From contig NW_026251392.1 of the NCBI RefSeq assembly GCF_025118155.1, positions 1 through 64,000 of the forward strand: DNA of 64,000 bases, given 5' to 3'. The position numbers and the translations under genes are program-made. Below are positions 34,864 to 48,878 of the stretch, piece after piece. Position 1 is the first letter of the stretch, and each line of letters starts with the position of its first letter. Source of the stretch: Cokeromyces recurvatus (lineage: Eukaryota; Mucoromycota; Mucoromycetes; Mucorales; Mucoraceae). Under the pieces are notes generated by a model. The model was not told where the DNA came from, did not search any database, and saw only the letters and a list, made by a program, of their open reading frames with translations.

Positions 34864-37800
34864 ATGTCTGAACCAGACGTTGTTAGTCATACTTGCTGGG
34901 AAGAGACAATTGAGAAATGCATAAAAAGTATAGTCTCTATCAAAGTTTGCCGCACACGTGGACTTGATACAGAATTCCCTGGTTCTTTTATAGCTACTGG
35001 ATTTGTTGTGGATACACAACATGGTATCATTCTTTCTAACAGACATGTTGTTTCAGTATCCCCCGTTAAAGCCTATGCAATTCTTTGTAATTATGAAGAG
35101 ATTGAACTTAAACCGATTTATCGTGACCCAGTTCATGACTTTGGTTTCTTTCAATACGATACTACTAAAATTCGATTTTTAGATATTCCTGGAATTGATT
35201 TATATCCACAAGGGGCTAAAATAGGTCAAGATATCCGTGTCGTTGGGTAAGTAATAGATGTCATATATATATATATATATATGCTTACTACGAAAAATAT
35301 ATAATATCTACCTATATGTAAATACTTCAGAAACGATGCCGGCGAGAAACTTAGTATTTTATCAGGAACATTGGCAAAGTTAGACAGAGAAACTCCTGAT
35401 TATGGCACAAATGAATACAATGATTTTAATACTTTTTATTATCAAGCTGCATCAAGTACAAGTGTTGGATCAAGCGGAAGCCCTGTGTTAGATTTACAAG
35501 GACGGGCAATAGCATTAAATGCTGGCTGTGCTTATAACTCCTCATCTAGTTACTACTTACCTTTAGATCGTGCTCAACGTGCTCTCTCTTTGTTGATAGC
35601 AGGCCAACCTGTACCACGTGGAACTATACAGGTTACGTTTGAGTATCAGTCATATGATAATTTACGTCAGTTAGGACTGAGTCGATATCTTGAGAGAGGT
35701 TTAAGGGAGCAACAAAAGGAGAGTAAAGGATTGTTAGTGGTAAAGACCATACTACAGGATGGCCCAGCTTATGGGTATTTAGAACCTGGTGACATTCTTT
35801 TGGCATGTAATCGACACATATTGTTATCACGATTATTTATTGATTTGGAAGAACATTTAGACACTATTATTGCACAACAAGATACACCACCTTACATAAC
35901 TCTAATGGTGTTAAGAGGAGGTGAGCCAAAAGAAATTACATTGCAAGTACAAGATCTTCATTCAATAACACCATTTCGTTATGTGGAATTTGGTGGAGGT
36001 GTCCTAAATGATGTGTCATATCAAATTGCAAGATTGCATGGATTATCTTTAAAGAATCCCGGCGTTTATGTTGGTACACCGGGATATATATTGGGTAGCA
36101 CTGCTTGTGTGCTTCGACAATCAATTATTGTAGGTGTGAATCATAAACCTGTAAGATCACTTGATGAATTTATTTCAGTAGTTCAAGAAATTGAGCAAGG
36201 AGAAAGAGTACCTATCCATTTCTATTCTCTTTCGAGGCCCATGAAAATTAAAATTGCAATTATTCACATAGATTGGCGATGGCATCAATTTAGAATGGCA
36301 ACACGAAATGGTAACATCTATTTATCTATATCTATCTATCTATCTATTATATATATAAGCTCATAAAAATGATCATAAATAGATATTACTGGTTATTGGG
36401 ACTATAGTGTATTAGAAACTTCATTAACAAAAAGTTATACTCCACGCTCTTTAATACCGAAACTGGAAAAGTCTCTTATTCATAATGAAAATAATTTTAT
36501 AAAAGATCCTATAAAGAATTTAACAAAAAGTATAGTTTCAATTGACTGTTGCCCACCATTTATCATTGATGGTTCAAAGAACGCTCATTCATATGGTGCA
36601 GGCATCATTGTCTCCTTAAATCCACCTCTCATTATTTGTGATAGGGATACAGTACCCATCCATATGTCGGTCATTTCTGTTACATTTGATAATTCACTCA
36701 CTATTCCTGCTGAGCTTGTCTTTCTGCATCCGTTTTATAATTTTGCCATCTTGAAATTTGACCCTACACCTATTATAAAAGCAGATATCCAAATGTATGT
36801 AGCAGAATTAACAGAGGACGAATTTGCTATAGGTGATAAAGTAACATACGTTGGTTTATCAGGTACATATAAATACATACATACATATATACATACATAT
36901 ATATATATAATTGCTGTATTGATATCATAGGTAGCAATGAGGTGCATATCAAAACGACAACAATCATAAGTTTGTCTCCTATTCGTGCAAGAGAAACTGT
37001 ACCTCCTAGATGGAGAGCCATAAACGTTGAAGTCTTTAAAGTGAGTGATGGCACACTAGGGAGCCAAGGTGGCTTATTTGCAGATCAACAGGGCAAAGTA
37101 AGAGCTATTTGGATGACCTTTTCGATCGATAATGATAAAAATGAATTATCTAGTATTTTAGCTGGTCTCTCTTGTCGTCTTATCAAGCGCGTTATGGATA
37201 CCATTAAATTAGGTCAAAACCCCAACATTAGAGGTCTCGATATTGAATTTTGGCCATTGCAAATTTCGAATGCTAGACTTGTAGGGGTGCCAGATAAATG
37301 GATTGATAGGATAAAACAAGGTGCTGGACGACGACAAGCTTCTGTCGTTTATGTGTTAGGAATAACGGATAAATCAAGCTTATCAGGTCAACTATTAAAG
37401 CCGGGAGATATATTGCTTGCAATTGAAGATCATACTATAACATGTATTTCAGATCTGAAATATATACATGACTACGAATATGTACCAATGGTATTGAACG
37501 AAAAAAAAAAGCCACATACACATACACATACACACAAACTTTTTCTCAATTTATACTAACCAAATAAATATACAATAGACAATTCTTCGAGATGGAAAAG
37601 AACAAAATTTGATAGTTCCAACAACAAAATATGATGGACAAGAAACTACAGAAGTTGTAGGATGGCAAGGCATGTTACTTCAACAAGCTCATCAAGCAGC
37701 TAAAGAACAAGTACAAAAGCAAGTACCTGAGGGTATTTATGTCTCTTGTTGTCTTTGTGGATCTCCCGCCCAAGCAAGCTTACTACCGAATATTTGGATA

Positions 37801-38124
37801 ACTCAAATTGATCAAGTACCTGTCACAACGTTAGATCAATTTTTAAAAGTTATTCAACGTAGTAATCGTGTTCAAGAAAAATATTCTTCTAATATACAAC
37901 GACAAAAACACGTTTTAAATTGTATGCTCACTTTACCAGCTGAAATAGAAGAGCAGGATATAGAAAAAGAAGAGACGCTAAAGTATGTTCAAATCAAATA
38001 TGCTACGATGGATAATGTTATGCATGTAAAAGCTATTAGATTAGACACGCATTATTGGCCTACTTGGCATATTAAAAAGGATACAAGCTCGCCATATGAC
38101 TGGAAACTGACATTTCCAACTTAA
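34864..38124 (+). CDS. NMA111: Pro-apoptotic HtrA/DegP-like serine protease NMA111
   Basis: Five exons (34864-35246, 35331-36310, 36383-36862, 36931-37490, 37579-38124) encode 982 aa, matching the tandem-protease length of Nma111. The first protease domain carries the full triad: His in ILSNRHVV (about residue 60), Asp in DPVHDFGFF (about 92) and Ser in STSVGSSGSPVLD (about 170). PDZ-like domains follow (LEPGDILLACNRHIL; TPGYILGSTACV). The second, degenerate protease half begins near SIVSIDCCPP and lacks a catalytic serine setting, as in yeast. Nma111 is a nuclear protease that cleaves the IAP Bir1 and supports heat tolerance. SNRHVV replaces the commoner TNRHVV. Confidence 0.92.
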
Positions 38125-38214
38125 AAAAACGAAATAAAATAAAATAAAATAAACTGTATATAGTTTTTACTTCCATTATATATACATCTTCTATATATCA
38201 TTTTTTTTTATTCA

Positions 38215-38836
38215 TTATAAAGCAGTTAAATCAATTAAATCAAATTTTCGCGGTTTTGGTTGATCCATTGGAATAGGAAGTGTTACCTGACGATCAAAAA
38301 CTACACCCACATATCGTCGCTTAGGATGTTGTGGATCTTTATAAAAGTGAACAAATCCAGATTCAAGTGCATATAATGTGTGATCTTTACCCATACCAAC
38401 CTAGAAAATAAAATAATATATATTCATGTATATTAAGAGAGAGATGTCTTTATAGGTTATATCATATATCTCTTTACATTATCACCGGGATGAAATTTTG
38501 TTCCTCGCTGACGTAAAATAATATTTCCAGGAATCACTTCTTGTCCTCCAAATTTTTTTACACCTAATCTTCTACCTGCTGAATCTCTACCATTACGTGA
38601 CGAACCTCCGGATCTCTTTGTTGCCCAACGCACCTGAGTGGTTTCTATATTCATCTTTTATTAGCCTTTTTATATTCGTGAGCTGTCAAACATATATATA
38701 TATGTATATATATGTATATACCTGGTGTATTTTTAATTATAGGTGAAAGAATAGGTCTCGTTATTGTACTTGACCATAAATTATGTTTAATTGTCGTTGT
38801 GTTGAATTGTGAAAATGTACGATTCAGTAATGACAT
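38215..38836 (-). CDS. MRPL27: Mitochondrial ribosomal protein bL27m
   Basis: Three exons (38836-38722, 38644-38478, 38400-38215) encode 155 aa. The first about 45 residues ([20 protein letters not shown]) are rich in S, T, N and basic residues, as a mitochondrial targeting sequence. The mature part starts with [20 protein letters not shown] and continues [22 protein letters not shown] and FHPGDN, the L27 signature whose N-terminal arm reaches the peptidyl-transferase centre. The end [20 protein letters not shown] is typical of the fungal form. The acceptor of exon 2 is at 38645, which is needed to keep the frame. Its 3' end faces that of NMA111, with only about 90 bp between the stops. Confidence 0.9.
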
Positions 38837-39018
38837 AGCTTATATGTAACAAAAAAAAAAAAAATAAAATAAAATAAAATAAAGATTGAACCTGGGTTTT
38901 TATTTAACGTATAACGTACAAGGTTTAAAAAGAGCGGGGAGGGGTGAGGAATCCAGTTTACACAATAATAATACTGAACGAAAGTCACGATTTTTTTTTT
39001 AAAAGTCCTTCCCCGCAA

Positions 39019-40916
39019 TTAAAAATAGCAAACCTTCTTCTCTCTATTTCCGAGTAAATTAAGGAAATAGTTAGATATAGATTCTTTGAATAAGTTTTTG
39101 TTTGCTAAATCCCACATAAAGGCTGCTTCTCCATAAACAATCTCACTTCTTATAGGCCCATATATAAATGGAATATAGGCTCTGGTCTCTAGTTTTTTAT
39201 TCAAAGCAATAAACACTACAAGAAATTAATCAATCAATAAAAATACCAAATACATAAAATATCGTGTCTTCTTTTTTTTCGTTTACCTCTAACGTTACCG
39301 TTCACGGTTAATCCTATTTCATTAGTCTTTTCAATGTAAAACATGCCTAAATTATCACCGTCTTGGATACAAAGCTCGAAGGGCTTTGACTGATACTTTA
39401 CACTGTCCAGTTCCAAATAGCATATCATTTTATTTGAAATGTATTCGAAATAGATACTTGTATTTGGTGCTAAACTTTGTAAACCAAACATAATTGAGCT
39501 AAAGAAATGGTAAGAAATTACTGTAAATATACCCTTCATTATTACTAATTTATACCTTTCTAAGTAATGAAAAGATGATTCACTGTTTTGATCATTAGGA
39601 AGATAACCAATCTTTACTTCAAAATAGAGTGAAGGTGATGGTCTAGAATATATATTGTTTGACATCTCAACATGTAAGATATTCTCATCTAATAGTCCAA
39701 GAGATGTAGATGTATTGGATATATCATCTATCGGTCCTTCATCATCAATTTTGTCATTAGATGCACTATCTACACCTTCTGTAATTATACCCTTTTCTTC
39801 ATAAGATTTAATAAGGCTAGGAAGTGGAATTTCTTCTATATTTATAACAGAATTAGGCACTAAAGATGCTATAGGTATATATCCATCGGGAAGATACCTA
39901 AATAATATTGAAAGTTAATATATAAGCATCTATAATAATTGCTTTTTTTAGAACTACTACTTTAATGGGTCTATAGATCCTCCAAACTGAAATTTACATT
40001 GCTGCCCTGTAGCTAATGATACAGCCTATATAAAGTTACTTGCTCAGTAAAAAATGAAGTAGATTTTAACATATTTAATTTACCGGATACCATGAACGAG
40101 AAACTAAAACACCATAAAATGCAACACCCATATCTTTTCCATTTTTATAATATCGAATTTCACCTGCATCCATATCAATAGCGCATGTAATAATATCACC
40201 TTCAGTCCATTTAAGACCATATGATGTCCTTAAGCTGGTATAACGGCCATGCCATTTTTTTGATCGATTACCATCATAGCCATAGGAATGGGTATCATCA
40301 CCTACACCTTTACCACCTTCTGGATCACATTGAAAGTGCTCAGTAGCCCAACCAATTTGCATTAATCCACTTGATTCTAGTTTTACTTCAAAAGCATACT
40401 TATGATCTTTTCCCTCCTCGCTTTTATCAAGTGCAGGTACACCATATGTTGCCCTAACAGATTCAAAAGTCCAAGTATCGTTTCGAACCTGTAGACGGTT
40501 TTCATAATTTACAAAGCAATATTTCGATCGTGATGCAAGATCAATTTCCACAAAAGCAGGATTGTTACTTTTAACACTATAATGATCATGCTTTCGTTTG
40601 ATAGAAATATAACGACTACAATAATTAAGAATAAGTCGGCTATAAAACAGGTTAGAATTCTTTTTGTCAGATTTATAAATGTAACGCCAAACTAAGGCAA
40701 CCAACAGTTGAAGTGTTGTATCCGGTATTTTAAGATCAGAATCATTAGCAAACAAACTACCAAGGCACATCATCACATGATCGGTTAAGTCGCTACATTC
40801 TTCATACAAGTAAATCAAAATAGGAATAATACTAGCATTTTCTATCAAAAATTTTCGAATAAAAGCTATATATAGATAGATATAAGTAATGGTAATTAAT
40901 GAATGAAAACATTATA

Positions 40917-40949
<33 letters not shown>

Positions 40950-43900
40950 ATATTACCATAATGCATAAGTGAATTTAATAGAATTAAAGCTCTATTTAAT
41001 AAGCCTGTACAATATTCCAAAAAAAAGAAAAAAAATAAGAGTCATATATAATCATATATAGATCAAAATTCTTACCCTTTCTTCTTATTTCTCCTCCAAG
41101 TTGTCCTGTGCCTAATTCAGCCTTTCTAACGTGCAAATTAACAGATTGATTTTCATCATGATTACCTAAGCTATCGTCTCTATCCTCTTTTTGCTGTTGT
41201 TTATTTTTTTGTTGCGAATAAATTCCTATACTACTAGATTCATCCAAGTTGATGCTGGAGTCACTAGTATGGGATTGGTTTTTATTAGATGACGATTTTT
41301 TTTTATCGTGATCAAAAAGCTTAGCACAAGAGCAAATCCAATCTATTAAATCATTATACATTCCATTTATCCTTGATTCATTAATTATTTCTAATGGATA
41401 TTTTTCATAATATATTTCAGCCCATACATCAAGTGCAGGAGTTGCACATAGATAGACAAGATTAGTAGTTAGCTGGTAGATATGTTTTGGTAATATGAAT
41501 TCGGGTGATTCTTTAATTAAACTTCGAAATGATGCCGTTGTAGTATTACTAGATTCCTTCATTGTATCCTTACAATCATTGTTCATTGCCGAATCTTCAT
41601 TATAGATAGTAGCAGCGACATCATCAATATCTGTTAAAATATTATCCCCTACATCCAACGAAGGAAAATTTAAAAATGATTCCTCCTCAGTCATTAAATT
41701 AGTAACTATCTTTTCATTTTCCAACAGAATATTCAGCGTAGTTAAGCTTCCCACAAATTGATTTCTAGTTGCTGTAGATAATTCATATTTCATCAACAAT
41801 TCTTCACGTTCATTATAGGGTACCGCGGTATCAAACATATGAGAGATATCAAGCTTAGTCGAGTCAATATTAAAAGAATCGTCATCATCCTTGTTTGCAG
41901 TTTTTTGACTTGCTTTTTCACGATTTTTAAGAACATGCTCTAAACGAGACGCATTTGAAATAGTGCCTTGATCAGTAATATCGATATATTCGGGAGAACA
42001 TAAAAAGGTCTCTGCTCCTTCATCCTCATCCTCATAGTCATTTTCTAGTGATAATTTCTCCTTTTCCAGATTTTTATCATCATAATCGCTGTCATCTATT
42101 GTATCATCGTGAATACTGGAACTAGAAGCTGAAGGACTTGTATTCTTTTTTGTTATTCGTACCAGTGTCTGTGACATTAGCACTGGTAAGATAGATCGAA
42201 CTATAGTATTAATAGTTTCCATAAGAGGTTCGGTTACTCGCTGATTTAGTTTAGGTATTAAAAAGCGACCTAGAGGGATAATATATTTGTATATATTGCA
42301 CATTTAGGACTCATTTAACTTGATATTTATAATATTATTTACTTTTTATGGTCACCATTAATGCTCCTTTTGCACAAATAAGTTGAACTCTCTCATGTGA
42401 AGCTCTTTTGCTGACAAGAATCAAATTTTCAAAGCATGCATCACGCACTTTACTAGCAAAGGCAACTAATATAAATGTTAAAGTTAGACTTTGTCATTAA
42501 TTTAAATACAGACAATAACCACTTACACGTCATCGTCATCACGTTAAATATTGCTCCAGCTGCATTATATTGAACATCAAGCTCGTCTTCTAATAATAAT
42601 GCATTTAGTGTCTTAACAATGGGCGTAATGTGTGGTTCCATAAATGTGTTGTTACTTGCTATCATAAATAATTAACAAAATTTCATATCCAATTATTACT
42701 TCACATTAAAAACTTACAAATACAACATATTAATGAGAGAATATCTGAGACAAATATAGCCACCTTTATCTTAGTTGACAATGCCAATTCCAACAAAATC
42801 TCAAATTCAGGTGCAGTAATAATATCTTCATGTGATTCAACTTGTCCAGCAACAACATGAATACATAAAATAGACCAATAACGTACATCTTCATCATCCA
42901 ATGAAAGACAGCGCATAATTTTCTTGACCATACCAGATCTTACCATTTCTCGTCGAAATTTATCCTGTCCATATGCCATAAACTTAATTGTTCTTAAGAT
43001 GACACGAGAAATATACATTTCTTCAGCTGATAACAGCCCAGCCATAATAGTATGAATGCCCTTAATTTCTCTAAATTTATCAGCAGCTATATCCTTTAAG
43101 ACAAATTCATGCATTAATCCTGCAGCCCAGTAGATTAATTCAACATCATCTCCTCTTAGACAGTTCGATATCAAATCAACAATATTGTATTCTAAAAGCT
43201 TTGTCAAAACTTTCTTCGCTTCGTTTACATCGACATTGGCAGCAATTCGAACAAGACTTTGCATACAGAATTTTGGCATATTTGTATTACCATATGTCAT
43301 ACGTGCCATTCTTGCTATTAAACTAACAAACTCGTTTTCAGTCAATACTTTAGGTAAAGGATCTAAATGTGTACATAAACATAATAAAATAATGATTTAT
43401 CTATATTTTTTTTTATACTTGTATATATTTATATATATTTTTTGCATTTTTACCACTTAATGATATTTGATACAAAATCATTAATGTCCAATATTTTAAT
43501 TCATTATTTCGAATTTCTTCCGAAGTCAGAATTTGTTTAATTGATTCTAATATACCTAATTCTAAAATACGATACTTATTTATATCTATTCATAATAAAT
43601 ATTAATATTCACATTTGATATACGCTGCGTAATTCATATTACCGCTTCCTTGAATTAAATCACATACAGCTACAGCAGCATATCTTTTTGTAACTTCTTT
43701 CATATTTGGATCTGTACATTTTAATGCATCCACTAGTACTTCTAATGCTCCTTCTGCTATCAGTACAGCCTTATTATTCTCTATTAGATAATGAAGAGAT
43801 TTTTTTTTCTTTCAGTAATATTGTTTTACATAAATGTGCGTATTTTAACCTTTTCTTGTTAATAATTGTAAGGCAGGAAGTGCTTTTGATCTGATTTCTA

Positions 43901-44431
43901 TTGGCTGATCTTTACTGCATGCAGTGATAATTTTTGGTAGATAAGTAGCTGTATAAAATTAAAAAAAAGGGTAAATAAATCGCTGCTAATGTGTATACTT
44001 TTCTTTTTAAATGTAATGTGTAATTACGTGACATGGCTCTTTCTAATATTATCTTGACAGAACTTTATTTAACGATTAATAAACATTAATAAACAGACAG
44101 CAACATGCAATAATATTTATACCTGCTTTGTATATTGACATTATTTGATTGTGTTAAATATGCTAAAGACTTTAGACGAATAGCTTAAAAAATAACAAAT
44201 AAATTGAGTTAATGTTTTTTTTTTTCTTATTCCATGTAAATATAACTCACAATCCTCAAGTCTTAATCCTGCTTTATTTGAACTTTTTTTAGGTGCTACA
44301 TTGCGATCATGAATTGTCTTTAAATGTGAATAGATTGAATAACCCATTAGTACAGCTGCTACACCTGTAAAGAAACATATCATAGCTGTTGTCCTCTCCC
44401 CATTTGTTGTTAGTTTATTGTTTGTACCCAT
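39019..44431 (-). CDS. Membrane-anchored ARM-repeat and SPRY-domain protein
   Basis: Sixteen exons read in frame to 1461 aa: 44431-44251, 44183-44123, 44062-44028, 43948-43850, 43780-43643, 43585-43454, 43362-42718, 42658-42527, 42465-42343, 42269-41076, 41004-40957, 40865-40084, 40025-39961, 39897-39556, 39498-39287, 39215-39019. A helix near the N-terminus (AMICFFTGVAAVLMGYSIYS) is a likely anchor. ARM repeats fill about residues 60-500 (IRSKALPALQLLTR, GALEVLVDALKCTD, AGLMHEFVLKDIAADKF). A long acidic disordered region follows. Then a SPRY domain (GLMQIGWATEHFQCDPEGG, GVGDDTHSYGYDG, WTEGDIITCAIDMDAGEIRY) resembles those of RNF123/RSPRY1, but no RING finger is present. The C-terminus (about 250 aa) may be a second SPRY-like fold. 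Function unknown; SPRY and ARM both suggest protein binding at a membrane. Confidence 0.75.
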
Positions 44432-44584
44432 ATTAAAAGACGCTTAAATAAAAATATGATTTGTCTGACAACAAAAAAAAAAAAAAAAAAAAAGTCGCTA
44501 TGAATAATGTATATTTGTACATGTTATAACTCAGGTTTTTATTTTTCATTATCGCTCTTTTTTTTTTTCCTTTTTTTTTGTAAA
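44432..44584. promoter_or_regulatory. Shared divergent promoter region
   Basis: Only 153 bp separate the start codons of the minus-strand ARM/SPRY gene and the plus-strand Nudix gene. The space contains a 22-A tract at 44471-44492 and T-rich sequence before 44585. A bidirectional promoter with a nucleosome-excluding homopolymer is inferred. Confidence 0.5.
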
Positions 44585-45169
44585 ATGCCTAGTGAAGATG
44601 TACTTGAGTATCGTTCAGTAGCAGGAATTTCAATCTATCGATCCCCTACTACAGCAATGAATGATAGCAATGACGCTGACATTCATAATGTTCAGCGTAA
44701 GCCTTCCGAAAAACTTTATTTATTAGTGAAGAAACCAAGAGAAGACCATGCTTGGCAATTTCCTCAAGGAGGACTCAAAAAGAAACATAATGAAACAATA
44801 CCACAAGGTGCACTTCGAGAACTAGCAGAAGAATGTGGACAGGATATTCAAGTGAAATTGATTGATGAGATGGAACCATTCTGTGTTTACCAGTACTCTT
44901 TTCCTATTGAATTTATTATGTCTAAAAAGAAGAAAAAGAGATATGCAGGAGCCAAAGTAAAAACAAAAAAATAATAATAATAAGGTTATCCTTTCTTTTA
45001 TGTTAACAATAATATTTTAAAGGTACAATTTGTTAGAGCAGAATGGTTATCAGGCCAATGTCAACCTGATGGTAAAGAGATCGTTGATTTTGGATGGCTG
45101 AGTCATGCAGAAATAAGAAATTACGTATCACCAGAGTATTATAATGGCATTAAGAAGATATTTGAATAA
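44585..45169 (+). CDS. Nudix protein resembling mitoribosomal mL46
   Basis: Two exons (44585-44956, 45023-45169) encode 172 aa. The Nudix box reads GGLKKKHNETIPQGALREL followed by AEECG; the RELAEECG metal-binding helix is intact, but the spacing from the glycine to the first Glu is one residue longer than the canonical G-x5-E. The flanking layout (HAWQFPQGGL before; AGAKVQFVRAEWLSGQ, VDFGWLSHAEIRNYV and SPEYYNGIKKIF after) matches MRPL46/mL46, which has a Nudix fold. Most mL46 proteins have lost the catalytic Glu pair and carry a long N-terminus with presequence; this one keeps the glutamates and starts only 12 residues before the fold. It may be an active hydrolase related to mL46 rather than the ribosomal protein itself. 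Confidence 0.65.
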
Positions 45170-45366
45170 TAATTTCAAAAGGACAAAAAAAAAGTATAGT
45201 ATATACAGTGATCTGAATGTATATTTTTCTATCTTTCGACAAGATAAAAGAATTTTCAGTCATTACAGCAAAAAAAACATAAATTTATTATAAAGAATAT
45301 TTATACCAAAGTAATCAATAAAAAAAAAAGGAAAAGGAAAAGAAAAATAAGAATGCAAAATGTATA

Positions 45367-48300
45367 TTAAACTTCCTTTTTAACTGACTGCTTTGCTCGC
45401 GACTCATTGTTATGACCTTGTCGCAATGTGTTAATTTGTTGCTGAATATAATCTTTTCCTTTCGAAAGTTTTCGCATCACTTTTGTATTATGAATCTTTG
45501 AATTGGATAAATTATCTTTCATAGAATCCAAGTAAGGAACAGTTTCAATTTCCATAATACCATTCAATCTGTCATTATTCATTGGCATGTTGCTCGTTGA
45601 AATTCTTCGAATATTCGTCTTTACATAGGGTCCATCATTATCTGCGTGTTGCCCGCTAGATGATGTGCTTGCTACTGAATTCCTCTTTTCTCCATAATTA
45701 AAAGAGTGGGTAGGCGAGATCGGAACATTGCTTGATGAACTAGAAGAAGTTGAATCTCGCTTGCCTTCATTTCTAACTGAGGCTCCACCATTATTAGATA
45801 CAGTTGTATTTGTGTTTTTCCTTAAGACATCAAAGCTGTTTACAGGTCTATCACTAACTGTACTTGATAAAGAGGCTCGTTTATTTTCTAAATCTGGATT
45901 CGTAATAGTAGGTTGATCTAGAACACTTGAGTAAGATTTCTCGTTGAATATATCGAACGTATCTGTATTAAAAGTTACTGGTTCGTTGGTAACAATAGGT
46001 TGTGAATTGTAGGATGATTCAATGATAGCATTATTATCAACAGCTCTTGACGGTGTTTCGGATGTATAGTAAGGAACATCATCAGCGGGGTTTGTTGCTG
46101 TCGCTGTTTCTGTTTCAGTAATAGGCATTTTCCCTCCTTTATGAAGCTGTTCTTCATTCCGAATATTTATAAGTTCTTGTTTTTGCTCTTCACTCAAATG
46201 ATTTAAAGAGTAATGCTTATTCTGATCCTTCTTATGTTTCAATTTGGACAATGAGCCCTTACAAGAACCTTCCTTTTGATGTTTATTGATTGTATCAAGT
46301 ATGGGTTGTCTTTTATTGTTATCAATAACTGTGTCTTCAGGAACGTTAATAGCATAATGTTCAGAGCCTTCTTGTCGTACTAAAAGATGTGCCTTTTCCC
46401 AAGTATCATCCTTTTGGAATGGATCTGCACCCAACATATCTGTCGTAAACGAAGGTAGACTAGTATGAACAGGAGAAAATCCAGGAATAAACTTGATACG
46501 AACAATAATACTACCATGAGGTCCATCTGAACCCCATGGTAATTCATTACGGTTAGCTTCATCTGAGACTTCAGAGGTATAATCACGTAATGCTAACACA
46601 GCTTCTTGCCAATCATAGTCAAGAATTTCTTTCATCCATAAACAAGCTGTAACTTTTTTCCCATCTGTCATACCCTGTGAGAGATGAATGAAAAGTGCAG
46701 TTTTATATCTCATGAGAAGAGGGAAATACATACTCTCTTCTGCCCAAGCCCAAATACCATCAGTTTGTTCTTGTAGTAAGTTGGAGTCTAACTCCTTTGT
46801 AATTTTAGATTCAACATTAAGAGCGAATGTTGCCTTCGTAGAGCTTGCTTTTTGACTATCCAAGGCATTTTTAATATTGGATAATCTTACACTTTCAATG
46901 ACTAAAGTTCCAACCTCTGAAGAAAGATAAGTTAAAAATAGTTAAAAAAAATAAATAAATAGCATATAAATATAAACTTCTTTAATTTTACCAGCTCCTA
47001 AAAGCTCTTTTGGAAGAGTCAATTTGATTGGTTTATAAGTAAGATCAAGGAACACTTGTCCAAAACCAATGCCATGGCCAATTCCAACCCATCGTTGAGT
47101 TTTCTTAACCTAAATAAAAATAATTAGTATTATCTTTTTTATTTTATTTTTTTAGACAAAAAAAAAACTAACCTTTTTGCGACCTTTTTCAAACAACTCA
47201 CTGATTTTGAATACCACTGTGCCAATAACAGGATCTTGCTCCAAGTCAATACTTGTTTTGACACTAATACGAACATACGCAGTTTCGTAATTCTTCAAAA
47301 AGCATTCTGTATCTGCATTCCAGCACTATGTATCATGTCAAAAAAAAAAAGAGTTAGATATAGACTTAAATAAAATTTACTTTGTGTATACTGTTCAACT
47401 TTACAGGATTAGGAGTACTCATTTTAGCACGAGTTCGATAAATCTTTTGATCATTAATGTAAATAATGGCATAAGGGTTTACGGGTCTACCTGGCTTGTA
47501 AGGGTGTCTTCGCTCTTTGGAGTTAAATAGATCGGGATCCATAATTTCAATATCTTTACCTTCAGTAATTCTAATCGATAATATACCTACACAAATACAT
47601 CCATTAATGATATATACATATATTTGTAAATAGAAATTATATATATATATATGCCATAATAGGACATACCTGAGATATGTTCCCGAGACACAGGTTCACC
47701 AAGTTCGATATCCATATCATCATCACTTTCATCTTCATCAATTTTATTATCTATCCTACTTGAATTATCTTTAGAAGCAACTAGTTGTGTTTTATTAACA
47801 CCAGCATCTTCATTAGAGGCTAATGTAACATCAGCTTTATCTGACTTGTTATTTTTGCGTAAATCACTTTGACCACTTGTTTGTTGAGATATGTCTTCAA
47901 TTGGATGTTCCAATTTAGTATCAATTATTTCTTTTAACTCATCACCCATTTCTAATCTTAGCTTTTTTTGACCATCGCTTATATCAAGTCCCTCACTCTT
48001 TTTCTTTTCAGCCTGCTTTTCTCTCTCTGCTTTTCGTCGAGCTAATTCTGTCTTTGGATGATGCATATTTGGAATGATATATTTAGGATGGAAAGATAAT
48101 TTGAAGTTTAACATGATTCTTGAGCTATTCTCTGGTCGATCATCTACTGGTGCCCAGCCATCAAACATAACTCTTTCTTTTGTGCACCAATTTGTGATAT
48201 TGCCAACTTCATCTAATTTTCCAAGAACAATATCTCTTACAGAGGCTGAGATAGAGCCATACATGACGTCTGTTCCAAGTTTATCAGATTTAAATATTTT

Positions 48301-48832
48301 AATATTGACGTAAACATCATTTTTAATGTCATCTAATATATTTATAGATAAAGCGTTAAAGTGTTATCCGTGCTCTTGTTAATTTTTAGGATTAGAAAAA
48401 AAAAAAAAGAACACAAATACTTACCCAATGCTACAAGTTGATAAAGATTTTCATTCCAATAAGGATCAATTTTATTTGTTAAAATGCGTGTGCCTTGTAC
48501 ATCATTTTGTTCAATTTTACTTAATGATAAAGTGACAAATAAGTTTTCAGGATCTAAATTATAAAACAAATTCATATCAGATTATACTTTAATCGATTTA
48601 TACAACTATAATACCTTCAGAGGTCGGACTCATGTTCTTTAGTTGTCTTACTTCTACTTTAACTAAACCAATAGCAGATGTATCAAGTTGTGCCGCCATA
48701 ATTTGTGCAATATCAAGGTCAATTGTATTTGGATCTACTAATGGCTTAAAACCCAATTTAACACCTTCATTTACTAGTCCATGTAACATCGGAAGCTATA
48801 TATCAAACAAATGAAAACTAAATTAATATCAT

Positions 48833-48878
<46 letters not shown>

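Noticed and set aside
45728..48814. Plus-strand ORFs opposite the SMP/C2 gene
   Set aside because: All are antisense to exons with strong domain evidence and lack starts or splice context.
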